NCBI RefSeq assembly: GCF_010731715.1 | Contig: NZ_AP022587.1 | Location: 2,914,001-2,978,000, forward strand | From: Mycobacterium stomatepiae | GTDB lineage: Bacteria > Actinomycetota > Actinomycetes > Mycobacteriales > Mycobacteriaceae | Direction of reading: 5' to 3' | DNA: 64,000 bases | Shown here: piece by piece, positions 36,281 to 49,800 of the stretch | Layout: each line of letters begins with the position of its first letter | Numbering within the stretch: position 1 is the stretch's first letter | Made by a program: the position numbers and the translations under genes | Notes under the pieces: model-generated | Databases searched by the model: none | What the model saw: only the letters and a program-made list of their open reading frames with translations | Told to the model about the DNA's origin: nothing

Positions 36281-39200
36281 CAGAGCAGTCCGAGCTGTTG
36301 CAGGTTGGTGATGTATTGGATGATGATCGGCGCCGTGACGTGGGGGATGTCGTTGGTGGGGCCGATTTGGGCTTGTTGCACCGCTGCACGGAATCGGTCG
36401 GTCGATGGTGTGCGTTCACGGGGCGGCGGTGGGGCTTTGAGCTCATTGGAATCACGCTGCAACACCATCTCCAACAGTGAGTGCTGACGCTGTGGTTCCG
36501 TTAAAGCACGCAGGCCAGTCTCCAACCGCTGAAACCACTCCCCGAAGTCATCGACACGCTCGATCGGGTAGCCGGCTTCAATCACCCAGTCGACGTACTG
36601 ATCGGGTCCGATGCCGTCGTCGTCGTGAGGGTTCATGACGTGATAGGTCTCGAACCCGTCGGTTACTTGGGCGCCCAGCGTTGTGATCGCCTCGGCAACG
36701 AACTCGACGGGTAGTCCGTTGAAGTGCGTGGGCTGCCGATTGCCCGCGTCGTCGAGTTGGAAGAACGAGGTCGGTGCCACCCGGTGGCCACCACGCTGAG
36801 CACCGTCCGGGTGACCATGTCCGACATGTGGAGCTGGCCCGTATACGTGGTGTCGGCAAGGATCATCCCGGAACGAAATACCGCGACCGGGAGCCCGCAT
36901 AGGTCGTTAGCTTCCCGTAGTAGCACCTCACCAGCCCATTTGCTGTTGCCATAGCCATTGGTCGGGCTGTTGTCGACGACCCGGGTCGGGCTGATACTGC
37001 GGATGTCCGCATCCTCGGTAAACGAGGCCGGCTCGATCTGGCGGCCCACATCGGCGGTCGACACGTACGTGAACGGCTTGAGCCTGGTGGTGAGTGCGAG
37101 TCGGATCAGCTCGGCAGTGCCCACGACGTTAGACGCAAACACTTCGCTGTAGGGCAGAAAGCCGTTGACATGGGCTGCTGAATCGACAATCAGATCGACA
37201 GTCTCGGCCAGCCGCTGCCAGGTTTGCTGGTCCACGCCCATGTTGGCTTGGCCCTTATCGCCGGCAAGGACCTCCAGATGATCGGCGGCCAGTTCCTGGA
37301 AATGACGCAGCAACTGCGCGTCACCGCTGTCGAAAGTCTTCTCCAAACGTTGGCGAGCATCCTCATCGGACTTCGCCCGCACCAGGCAGACCAGCTTGCC
37401 GCCGGCCCGCTCCATCCGTTCGAGCCATTCCAGTGCCAAGTAGCGTCCGAGGAATCCCGTAGCTCCGGTGAGCAGAACAGTCCGCGCCTCTGTGACCGGA
37501 CCCGGCACCGTGGTGGCGCCGGCCAATGTCTCGGCATCGATGAATTTGTCCAGGGTCAGATCGCCGGCATGCACCTCGGTGGCGCCGCGGCCGTGTACGG
37601 CCGCATAGAGCTCCGACACTGCCTCCTGCGCGCTGGTGTAGTTCTGCACCTGCTCGTTCAAGCCGCTCACGGACGGCGCGTCGAAGACCGTGCGTACAGC
37701 CAGGTTGGTGCCGAAGGCGTTGTTGACTGCGGCGAGCACCCGCATCACCGACAACGAATCCCCACCCAGATCGAAGAAGGAGTCATCAACCCCGACCCGC
37801 TCCACACCCAACACTTGGGCGAAAATCCCGGCCAGGATCTCCTCAGCGGCGCTTTGCGGTGCCCGATACCGTTGCGCATCCCCATATTCAGGAGCCGGCA
37901 ACGCCCGCACATCCAACTTGCCGTTGACCGTCAACGGCAACACATCCATAACGACCACAGCCGCGGGCACCATATACGACGGCAACCGCCGCCCCAGCTC
38001 CTCGCGCACCACCACCGAATCCACCATCCCGGCCACGGATTCGGTGACATAACCGACCAGCCGCTTGACCCCCGGCGTGTCCTCACGCGCGATCACGACC
38101 GCCTGATCCACACCCTCTAAACCAGCAAGTGCTGCGCGTACTTCACCCAACTCAATGCGATACCCACGAATCTTGACCTGCTCATCAACACGCCCCACAT
38201 ACCGCAACTGACCATCCGGACCCCAGGACACCACATCCCCAGTCCGATACATCCGCGCACCCACACCCCCAAACGGGCACGCCACAAACCGCGAACCAGT
38301 CAACCCCGACCGACCCACATACCCCACACCCACACCACGACCAGCCACATACAACTCACCGGCCACACCCACCGGCACCGGACGCAACCACCCATCCAGC
38401 ACCAACAACGCCGCCCCCGACACCGGCCCACCAATCGGCGCCACACCCGATTCCGCCACCATCGGTGCACTAAATGTGGCAAATACCGTGGTTTCGGTGG
38501 GGCCGTAGCCGTTGATCATCACCCGGCCGGGCGCCCACTGCTCCACTAATTCAGGTGGGCATGCTTCACCACCGAGCAGCAATGCCACTGATTCCAAACC
38601 CTGCGGGCTCAATGCTGCGACCGCTGACGGGGTCTGGGCCAACACCGTGACCTGCTCGGCCACCAACAGGGCGTGGAAATCCTGCGGCGAGGCGACCACG
38701 TCCTCGGGCACCACGACTAGGCGCCCGCCATGCAGCAGTGCGCTCCACAGTTCCCATACCGAGAAATCGAAGGCATAGGAGTGGAACTGCGTGCACACCT
38801 GCCCCGCCGACAACGCGAAAAGTGCATCCGGTTGTTCGAAGAGCCGGGTGATGTTGTGGTGGGTGACAGCAACACCTTTAGGCACACCGGTGGTGCCCGA
38901 GGTGTAAATGACATACGCAATATCGTCAGGAGCCGGACCCGCGGTCACCGCGGTCGCCGGTTGAGCCGCGATCGCCGGGTCATCAACATCAATGACCCAC
39001 AGATCACGGCCAGCCAGACCCTCGAGGCGCTCAGCAAGGACCGCTGTGGTGATCACCGCGACCGGCGCGGCATCGGTGAGCACGAACTCGATGCGGGTAT
39101 CAGGCACACTGGGATCGATCGGGACATAGGCCGCCCCCGACTTGAGCACCCCCACAATCGCGGTGATCGCCTCAACTGAACGCGGCATCACCAACGCCAC

Positions 39201-40862
39201 ACACTGCCCAGCCCCCCACACCACGGCCAACCAACCACTGCGCCACCCGGTTTGAAGCCTCATCCAGTTGCCGATACGTCAACGACGCACCAGCGAAACT
39301 GACCGCCACCGCCTCTGGGACGCGGGTGACCTGCTGGGCGAACAACGCCGGCACCGACACCGGTACGGGACCCACCACCTCGAGCACGTCGCGGTTACTC
39401 CACCGATCCAACCGCGCCCGCTCACCAGCCTCGAGCACCTCGATCGACGACAACCGGACACCCGGCTCAGCGGTCATCGCCTCCAACACCCGCTGCAACC
39501 GCTCGATCAACGTTTCGATCGTGGCGGGGTCGAACACATCAGTGCGAAACTCCACCGACCCTCGATCCCGGCGGGTTCACCCGTGGCAGTCCAACGTTCA
39601 GCCAACGACAACGACACATCCATGCGCGCGGTGCGCGTCTGCACCGGCACCGGAGTCAACGTCACATCACCTAACGCCAAACCCCCCGCCGAATCATCAG
39701 CACCCAAACCGAGGTTCTGCCACGCCAACATCACCTGAACCAACGGATGATGCGCCATCGACCGCGTCGGATTCAGGTGCTCCACCAGGACCTCAAACGG
39801 CACATCCTGATGCTCGAACGCTTCCAAACTGCGGGTACGGACTTGACCCAACAACTCCCCCACCGTCAGATCCGCACCCAGATCCACCCGTAACACCAAC
39901 GTGTTAACGAAAAACCCGATCAACGGCTCCAACGCCGGATCACGACGCCCCGCGATCGGGAACCCCACCGCCACATCAGAGCTGGCACTCAGCTGCGACA
40001 GCAACACCGCCAACCCAGCCTGAACCACCATGAAACTCGTCGCGTTATGCGCACGCGCCACCGCAGCGATCCGCTGCTGCAACGACACCGGCCACACCAC
40101 GGGCACACTGGCTCCGCGCTGATCAGCGACCACCGGATACGGCCGATCCGTGGGCAACACCAACCGCTCAGGAAGCCCCGCTAACGCCTGGCGCCAATAC
40201 GCCAGCTGCCCCGCGATACGACTACCACTATCCGCGACATCACCGAACTGAGCATGCTGCCACAACGTGTAATCGACATACTGCACCGCCAACGGCTCCC
40301 ACCCCGGAGCCTGCCCGCCACAGCGCGCGGTATACGCCGCACCCAAATCCGCCACCAACGGTGCAATCGACAAACCATCAGCAGCAATATGGTGAGCCAC
40401 CGCCACTAACACATGCTCGACATCACTGACCCGGAAAAGCTTCGCCCGCAACGGAATCTCACGAGCCAAATCAAAACAATGCAACACCACCGCTTCAACG
40501 GCCCGCTCAAGCTCACCGGGCGCCCACCCCGCGGTATCGACCACGTCCCACCCGAAAACAGCATCTTCGGCGGCCACCACGACCTGGCGCGGGACCCCGT
40601 CAACCACCGCAAACACCGTCCGCAAACTCTCATGACGAGCCACCACATCAGCAAGCGCGGCCCCCAACACCACCGCATCCAACACCCCACTGATCCCCAA
40701 CACCGTCGGCATGTTGTACACCGGCGACGGCCCCTGCAACTGATCCAGGAACCACAACCGCGACTGCGCAAACGACAACGGCACCACCTGCGGACGCGGC
40801 CGCGCCACCAACGGCTCCACCACACCCCGACCACCAGCTGCATCCAGCCGGGCCACCAACCC
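36280..40862 (-). other. NRPS module 8: C-A-PCP-R, terminal reductase release
   Basis: LCL-type C domain (about 40862-39560), then an A domain with [36 protein letters not shown] and [13 protein letters not shown] read the pocket as D-F-W-A-L-G-G-V-F-K. The PCP is diverged after [11 protein letters not shown] ([21 protein letters not shown]). The C-terminal domain (about 37520-36283) is a thioester reductase: [17 protein letters not shown] (NAD(P)H site), YVSTADVG and [12 protein letters not shown] (catalytic Tyr/Lys). It reduces the PCP-bound thioester to an aldehyde or on to an alcohol, as proposed for GPL synthetases. Frameshifts lie near 39560, 39214 (one extra C) and 36781 (one base missing). 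Confidence 0.85.
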
Positions 40863-43800
40863 CGCCACCGTGGGCGCCTCAAACACCGCACGCACCGAAA
40901 GACCCACACCCAAACCAGAATTCACCGCGGCAACCACACGCATCACCGACAACGAATCCCCACCCAGATCGAAGAAGGAGTCATCAACCCCGACCCGCTC
41001 CACACCCAACACTTGGGCGAAAATCCCGGCCAGGATCTCCTCAGCGGCGCTTTGCGGTGCCCGATACCGTTGCGCATCCCCATATTCAGGCGCCGGCAAC
41101 GCCCGCACATCCAACTTGCCGTTGACCGTCAACGGCAACACATCCATAACGACCACAGCCGCGGGCACCATATACGACGGCAACCGCCGCCCCAGCTCCT
41201 CGCGCACCACCACCGAATCCACCATCCCGGCCACGGATTCGGTGACATAACCGACCAGCCGCTTGACCCCGGCGTGTCCTCACGCGCGATCACGACCGCC
41301 TGATCCACACCCTCTAAACCAGCAAGTGCTGCGCGTACTTCACCCAACTCAATGCGATACCCACGAATCTTGACCTGCTCATCAACACGCCCCACATACC
41401 GCAACTGACCATCCGGACCCCAGGACACCACATCCCCAGTCCGATACATCCGCGCACCCACACCCCCAAACGGGCACGCCACAAACCGCGAACCAGTCAA
41501 CCCCGACCGACCCACATACCCCACACCCACACCACGACCAGCCACATACAACTCACCGGCCACACCCACCGGCACCGGACGCAACCACCCATCCAGCACC
41601 AAAAAACCAAGATGGCTCAACGGCACACCAATCGGGGAAGCACTGCTGTCGACATCGCCGAGCGTGACCTCACGAAACGACGCATGCACCGTCGTCTCGG
41701 TGGTCCCATACATGTTGATCAACCGCGGCAAACCCGCATGGTTGTCCAACCACGCCCCCAGCCGCGCCGGCTCCAACGCCTCACCAGCGAACACCACAGC
41801 CTCAAGCGTGAGTTGACTCGCCAACTCACGCTGCGACACATCAACACTTTGCAACGCATAAAACGCCGACGGGGTCTGACTCAACACCGTGACCTGCTCG
41901 GCCACCAACAACGCATGGAAATCCTGCGGCGAGGACACCACCTCATCAGGCACCACCACCAGCCGGCCCCACGCAGCAGAGCACCCCAGATCTCCCACAC
42001 CGAAAAGTCGAAGCTATTGGAGTGGAACTGCGTCCACACACCTTCACGTGGCAGTCTGGAATCCAGCGAGTCGATCAGGTCGGTGACGTTGTGATGCGCA
42101 ATCCCAACACCTTTAGGCACACCGGTGGTGCCCGAGGTGTAAATGACATACGCAATATCGTCAGGAGCCGGACCCGCGGTCACCGCGGTCGCCGGCTGAG
42201 CCGCGATCGCCGGGTCATCAACATCAATGACCCACAGATCACGGCCAGCCAGACCCTCGAGGCGCTCAGCAAGGACCGCTGTGGTGATCACCGCGACCGG
42301 CGCGGCATCGGTGAGCACGAACTCGATGCGGGTATCAGGCACACTGGGATCGATCGGGACATAGGCCGCCCCGACTTGAGCACCCCACAATCGCCGTGAT
42401 CGCCCGAGCACCACGCGGCATCACCAACGCCACACACTGCCCAGCCCCCACACCACGGCCAACCAACCACTGCGCCACCCGGTTTGAAGCCTCATCCAGT
42501 TGCCGATACGTCAACGACGCACCAGCGAAACTGACCGCCACCGCCTCTGGGACGCGGGTGACCTGCTGGGCGAACAACGCCGGCACCGACACCGGTACGG
42601 GACCCACCACCTCGAGCACGTCGCGGTTACTCCACCGATCCAACCGCGCCCGCTCACCAGCCTCGAGCACCTCGATCGACGACAACCGGACACCCGGCTC
42701 AGCGGTCATCGCCTCCAACACCCGCTGCAACCGCTCGATCAACGTTTCGATCGTGGCGGGGTCGAACACATCAGTGTCGAACTCGAGACGAAGCGCCAAT
42801 TCATGGCCGGGAGCAACCTGAATCGACAAGGGATAATGGTTGTATTCACGGCTGCTAAACCCGGTGATCGCTAACCCGTCAGCACCCAGCGGGGCTCGGT
42901 ATCGACCGGGTAATTCTCAAACGCAAACAACGTGTCGAACAACCGGTCATGCCCGGCCACCCGGTGGATCTCGGTCAGCGAAAGATACTGATGATCCAAT
43001 ACTTTCACGTGCTCATCGGTGAGCTGCTCCAACAACTCGATACTCGTCGTCGCCGCGGTGATCGTGGCGCGTACCGGCACGGTGTTGATCAACAACCCGA
43101 CCATCGATTCCACACCCACCAACTCGGCCTCACGCCCGGAGACCGCAATACCGAACACCACATCCTGGTGACCGGTCAACGACACCAACAACTGCGCCCA
43201 ACCGGCCTGAAGCACCGTGTTGACCGTGGTGTGACAACGACGCGCCAACACACCGATCGCCTCAGTAAGCTCAGCGGTGAGTTCACACGATTCAATTCCG
43301 CGTTGCCCCAACACCATCGGCTCAGACGGACCCACCAACGTCGGAGTCTGCAACCCGGCCAACACTTCACCCCACGCAGCCCGAGCACGATCGAGGTCTT
43401 GCTCAGCCACCCACGTCACAAACCGGCGATACGGCGTCGCCACCGCCAACCGCTGCCCGTAATAACTAGCAAAGATCTCCTGCAACAAGATCGGCAACGA
43501 CCAGCCATCCAACACGATGTGATGATTAGTCAACACAAACCGGTACTGATCTGGTGCCGTGCAGATCAACGCCACCCGAGAAGCCGGCTGATGCTCCAGA
43601 TCACACACCGCGCCACGCTCAGCCGCACACACCTGCTCAATCTGCACCTCAACATCACCAGCATCAGCAGCGCAAGCCGTGAGGTCTACATACCGCCACC
43701 CCACCACAGGATCGGCCGAAATCACCTGCACCGGCTGATCGAACTGCTGGCTAAACCGCGCCACCAAATGCGGGTGACGACCCACCACCACAGCCACCGC

Positions 43801-46800
43801 ATCACGCAACCGACCCACATCAAGAGCCCCCCGTAACGCAATATCGAGCTGCACCGCATACACATCACCGTGATCCCCCACCGCGCTGTGATCCGCCTGG
43901 GCGATATTGGCGTGAAAAAGCCCCTGCTGCAACGGAGTCAACGGCAACACATCAGCCACCACACCCACTGACACCAACTCATCAATCTGCTGCTGACTCA
44001 ACACCACCGGCGCAATATCAGACGGGGTCAACCCACCCCCGCCACCACGAACACACGCACACATCCCGGCCAACGCCTCAAACCACAACTCACTAAGCCG
44101 ACCAACCGCCGCCTCATCGACCACCGAAGGCGCCCACATCCAGTTCGCACTCAGCGACGGGCCAGCAGCACCATCGATAGTGACCGCATTGAGTTCCACC
44201 GAGTGCGCCAACGGCATCGGTATCGCCCCAGTAACACCCACCGAGGACACACCCTGCTCACTGAAAAGCCATAACTCATCGGACAACTCGCCCGGGCCCG
44301 CACCCACACGCCCCAAATAGTTGAACCCGATGGTGGGTTCAGGCCCCGACAATTCCACCTCAGGGTTCAGATACCGCAACAACCCATACGTCACACCATC
44401 AGGCAACGCCCGTAATTGTTCTTTGACGTCTTTGATCACCGCACCCAACGCGGGATCCCCGGCCACCACCTGCGCCCACGACAACCCACCCAGCCTCAAC
44501 GACACCGGATACTTCGTCGTGAACCACCCCACCGTGCGCGACAAATCAACATCACCAGCAAGCTCTTCGTGACGGCCGTGACCCTCAACATCAATACCCA
44601 CCGGCACACCATCACCAGCACCAAGGAACTGCGCCCACGCCAACCCGTACGCAATCAACAACATGTCGTTGATCCCCGCATGAAACGCCGCCGGCACCTC
44701 ACCCAACAACATCCGAGTCGTCTCAACATCCAACGACGCCGACAACCGCCCCGCCGTAGCAAACGTATCCACACCCGGCGTCACCGCCGCCAACACCGCC
44801 GGGTGTCCAACACCTGCTCCCACACCGGCAGCTGCGCAACAACCTCAGGCGCTAACGCATACTCGGCCAACACCGAGGACCACCGCTGAAACGACGACCC
44901 CGACGCCAACAACGCAATCGGCGCACCAGCCCGATGCTGAGCCCACCCAATATTGATGTCTTCCAACAAGATCCGCCACGACACCCCATCAACAGCCAAA
45001 TGATGCACAATCAGCACCAACTGAGCCGTCGAGGCCACCCACAACGCGCTGAGCATCACCCCGGCAGCCGGATCCAACCGCGACCGCGCCCCTACCAACG
45101 CCTCATCACTGAGCACATCCACCGACGCCACACACCCGCGGCATCCACCGACCCGCCGGCGGCACCCACAACGACCAACCACCCACACCATCGTCATCCA
45201 CACGCAACCGCAACATCGCATGCCGATCCAGCAGCGCCTGCACCACCACCACCACATCAGCCAGGCCCACCCCGGCTGGAGCCGACACCACCACCGTCTG
45301 GTTGAACTGCCCTACCGGGCCATCCACACCCTGCAACCAACGAATGATCGGAGTCGCCACCACCGACCCCACACCCTCATCAACAGCCACCTCACCGGCA
45401 ACCCCACCACCCGAGCCAACCGCGCCACCGACTGCTCCACAAAATGTCCCGCGGCCGACACACCAACCCGCCGCACGAGCATGCCCCACCACCTGCATCG
45501 ACAAGATGGAATCCCCACCCAGATCGAAGAACGAGTCATCAACCCCGACCCGCTCCACACCCAACACTTGGGCGAAAATCCCGGCCAGGATCTCCTCAGC
45601 GGCGCTTTGCGGTGCCCGATACCGTTGCGCATCCCCATATTCAGGAGCCGGCAACGCCCGCACATCCAACTTGCCGTTGACCGTCAACGGCAACACATCC
45701 ATAACGACCACAGCCGCGGGCACCATATACGACGGCAACCGCCGCCCCAGCTCCTCGCGCACCACCACCGAATCCACCATCCCGGCCACGGATTCGGTGA
45801 CATAACCGACCAGCCGCTTGACCCCGGCGTGTCCTCACGCGCGATCACGACCGCCTGATCCACACCTCTAAACCAGCAAGTGCTGCGCGTACTTCACCCA
45901 ACTCAATGCGATACCCACGAATCTTGACCTGCTCATCAACACGCCCCACATACCGCAACTGACCATCCGGACCCCAGGACACCACATCCCCAGTCCGATA
46001 CATCCGCGCACCCACACCCCCAAACGGGCACGCCACAAACCGCGAACCAGTCAACCCCGACCGACCCACATACCCCACACCCACACCACGACCAGCCACA
46101 TACAACTCACCGGCCACACCCACCGGCACCGGACGCAACCACCCATCCAGCACCAAAAAAAACCAAGATGGCTCAACGGCACACCAATCGGGGAAGCACT
46201 GCTGTCGACATCGCCGAGCGTGACCTCACGAAACGACGCATGCACCGTCGTCTCGGTGGTCCCATACATGTTGATCAACCGCGGCAAACCCGCATGGTTG
46301 TCCAACCACGCCCCCAGCCGCGCCGGCTCCAACGCCTCACCAGCGAACACCACAGCCTCAAGCGTGAGTTGACTCGCCAACTCACGCTGCGACACATCAA
46401 CACTTTGCAACGCATAAAACGCCGACGGGGTCTGACTCAACACCGTGACCTGCTCGGCCACCAACAACGCATGGAAATCCTGCGGCGAGGACACCACCTC
46501 ATCAGGCACCACCACCAGCCGGCCCCCACGCAGCAGAGCACCCCAGATCTCCCACACCGACACATCGAACGCATACGAATGCCACTGTGACCAGACCTGT
46601 CCCGCCGACAACTCCACATGAGTATCGAACGCGTCGATCAACTCGGTGACGTTGTGATGCGCAATCCCAACACCTTTAGGCACACCGGTGGTGCCCGAGG
46701 TGTAAATGACATACGCAATATCGTCAGGAGCCGGACCCGCGGTCACCGCGGTCGCCGGCTGAGCCGCGATCGCCGGGTCATCAACATCAATGACCCACAG

Positions 46801-49800
46801 ATCACGGCCAGCCAGACCCTCGAGGCGCTCAGCAAGGACCGCTGTGGTGATCACCGCGACCGGCGCGGCATCGGTGAGCACGAACTCGATGCGGGTATCA
46901 GGCACACTGGGATCGATCGGGACATAGGCCGCCCCGACTTGAGCACCCCACAATCGCCGTGATCGCCCGAGCACCACGCGGCATCACCAACGCCACACAC
47001 TGCCCAGCCCCCACACCACGGCCAACCAACCACTGCGCCACCCGGTTTGAAGCCTCATCCAGTTGCCGATACGTCAACGACGCACCAGCGAAACTGACCG
47101 CCACCGCCTCTGGGACGCGGGTGACCTGCTGGGCGAACAACGCCGGCACCGACACCGGTACGGGACCCACCACCTCGAGCACGTCGCGGTTACTCCACCG
47201 ATCCAACCGCGCCCGCTCACCAGCCTCGAGCACCTCGATCGACGACAACCGGACACCCGGCTCAGCGGTCATCGCCTCCAACACCCGCTGCAACCGCTCG
47301 ATCAACGTTTCGATCGTGGCGGGGTCGAACACATCAGTGCGAAACTCCACCGACCCTCGATCCCGGCGGGTTCACCCGTGGCAGTCCAACGTTCAGCCAA
47401 CGACAACGACACATCCATGCGCGCGGTGCGCGTCTGCACCGGCACCGGAGTCAACGTCACATCACCTAACGCCAAACCCCCCGCCGAATCATCAGCACCC
47501 AAACCGAGGTTCTGCCACGCCAACATCACCTGAACCAACGGATGATGCGCCATCGACCGCGTCGGATTCAGGTGCTCCACCAGGACCTCAAACGGCACAT
47601 CCTGATGCTCGAACGCTTCCAAACTGCGGGTACGGACTTGACCCAACAACTCCCCCACCGTCAGATCCGCACCCAGATCCACCCGTAACACCAACGTGTT
47701 AACGAAAAACCCGATCAACGGCTCCAACGCCGGATCACGACGCCCCGCGATCGGGAACCCCACCGCCACATCAGAGCTGGCACTCAGCTGCGACAGCAAC
47801 ACCGCCAACCCAGCCTGAACCACCATGAAACTCGTCGCGTTATGCGCACGCGCCACCGCAGCGATCCGCTGCTGCAACGACACCGGCCACACCACGGGCA
47901 CACTGGCTCCGCGCTGATCAGCGACCACCGGATACGGCCGATCCGTGGGCAACACCAACCGCTCAGGAAGCCCCGCTAACGCCTGGCGCCAATACGCCAG
48001 CTGCCCCGCGATACGACTACCACTATCCGCGACATCACCGAACTGAGCATGCTGCCACAACGTGTAATCGACATACTGCACCGCCAACGGCTCCCACCCC
48101 GGAGCCTGCCCGCCACAGCGCGCGGTATACGCCGCACCCAAATCCGCCACCAACGGTGCAATCGACAAACCATCAGCAGCAATATGGTGAGCCACCGCCA
48201 CTAACACATGCTCGACATCACTGACCCGGAAAAGCTTCGCCCGCAACGGAATCTCACGAGCCAAATCAAAACAATGCAACACCACCGCTTCAACGGCCCG
48301 CTCAAGCTCACCGGGCGCCCACCCGCGGTATCGACCACGTCCCACCCGAAAACAGCATCTTCGGCGGCCACCACGACCTGGCGCGGGACCCCGTCAACCA
48401 CCGCAAACACCGTCCGCAAACTCTCATGACGAGCCACCACATCAGCAAGCGCGGCCCCCAACACCACCGCATCCAACACCCCACTGATCCCCAACACCGT
48501 CGGCATGTTGTACACCGGCGACGGCCCCTGCAACTGATCCAGGAACCACAACCGCGACTGCGCAAACGACAACGGCACCACCTGCGGACGCGGCCGCGCC
48601 ACCAACGGCTCCACCACACCCCGACCACCAGCTGCATCCAGCCGGGCCACCAACCCGCCACCGTGGGCGCCTCAAACACCGCACGCACCGAAAGACCCAC
48701 ACCCAAACCAGAATTCACCGCGGCAACCACACGCATCACCGACAACGAATCCCCACCCAGATCGAAGAAGGAGTCATCAACCCCGACCCGCTCCACACCC
48801 AACACTTGGGCGAAAATCCCGGCCAGGATCTCCTCAGCGGCGCTTTGCGGTGCCCGATACCGTTGCGCATCCCCATATTCAGGCGCCGGCAACGCCCGCA
48901 CATCCAACTTGCCGTTGACCGTCAACGGCAACACATCCATAACGACCACAGCCGCGGGCACCATATACGACGGCAACCGCCGCCCCAGCTCCTCGCGCAC
49001 CACCACCGAATCCACCATCCCGGCCACGGATTCGGTGACATAACCGACCAGCCGCTTGACCCCCGGCGTGTCCTCACGCGCGATCACGACCGCCTGATCC
49101 ACACCCTCTAAACCAGCAAGTGCTGCGCGTACTTCACCCAACTCAATGCGATACCCACGAATCTTGACCTGCTCATCAACACGCCCCACATACCGCAACT
49201 GACCATCCGGACCCCAGGACACCACATCCCCAGTCCGATACATCCGCGCACCCACACCCCCAAACGGGCACGCCACAAACCGCGAACCAGTCAACCCCGA
49301 CCGACCCACATACCCCACACCCACACCACGACCAGCCACATACAACTCACCGGCCACACCCACCGGCACCGGACGCAACCACCCATCCAGCACCAACAAC
49401 GCCGCCCCCGACACCGGCCCACCAATCGGCGCCACACCCGATTCCGGCACCAACGGTGCACTGATCGAGGCAACCACCGTCGCCTCGGTCGGGCCATAAG
49501 CGTTGAGCATCACCCGGCCGGGCGCCCACCGATCCACCAATTCAGGCGGGCAGGCCTCACCACCAAGCAGCAACGCCACCGATTCCAAACCCCGCGGCGA
49601 CAACGCCGCCACCGCCGACGGGGTCTGAGTGAGCACGTCGACTTTCTCGTCGACCAACAAGGCCTGGAAATCCTGCGGCGAGGACACCACCTCCTCGGGC
49701 ACCACCACCAGCCGGCCCCCACGCAGCAGGGCACCCCAGATCTCCCACACCGAAAAGTCGAACGCATACGAGTGGAACTGCGTCCACACCTGCCCCGACA

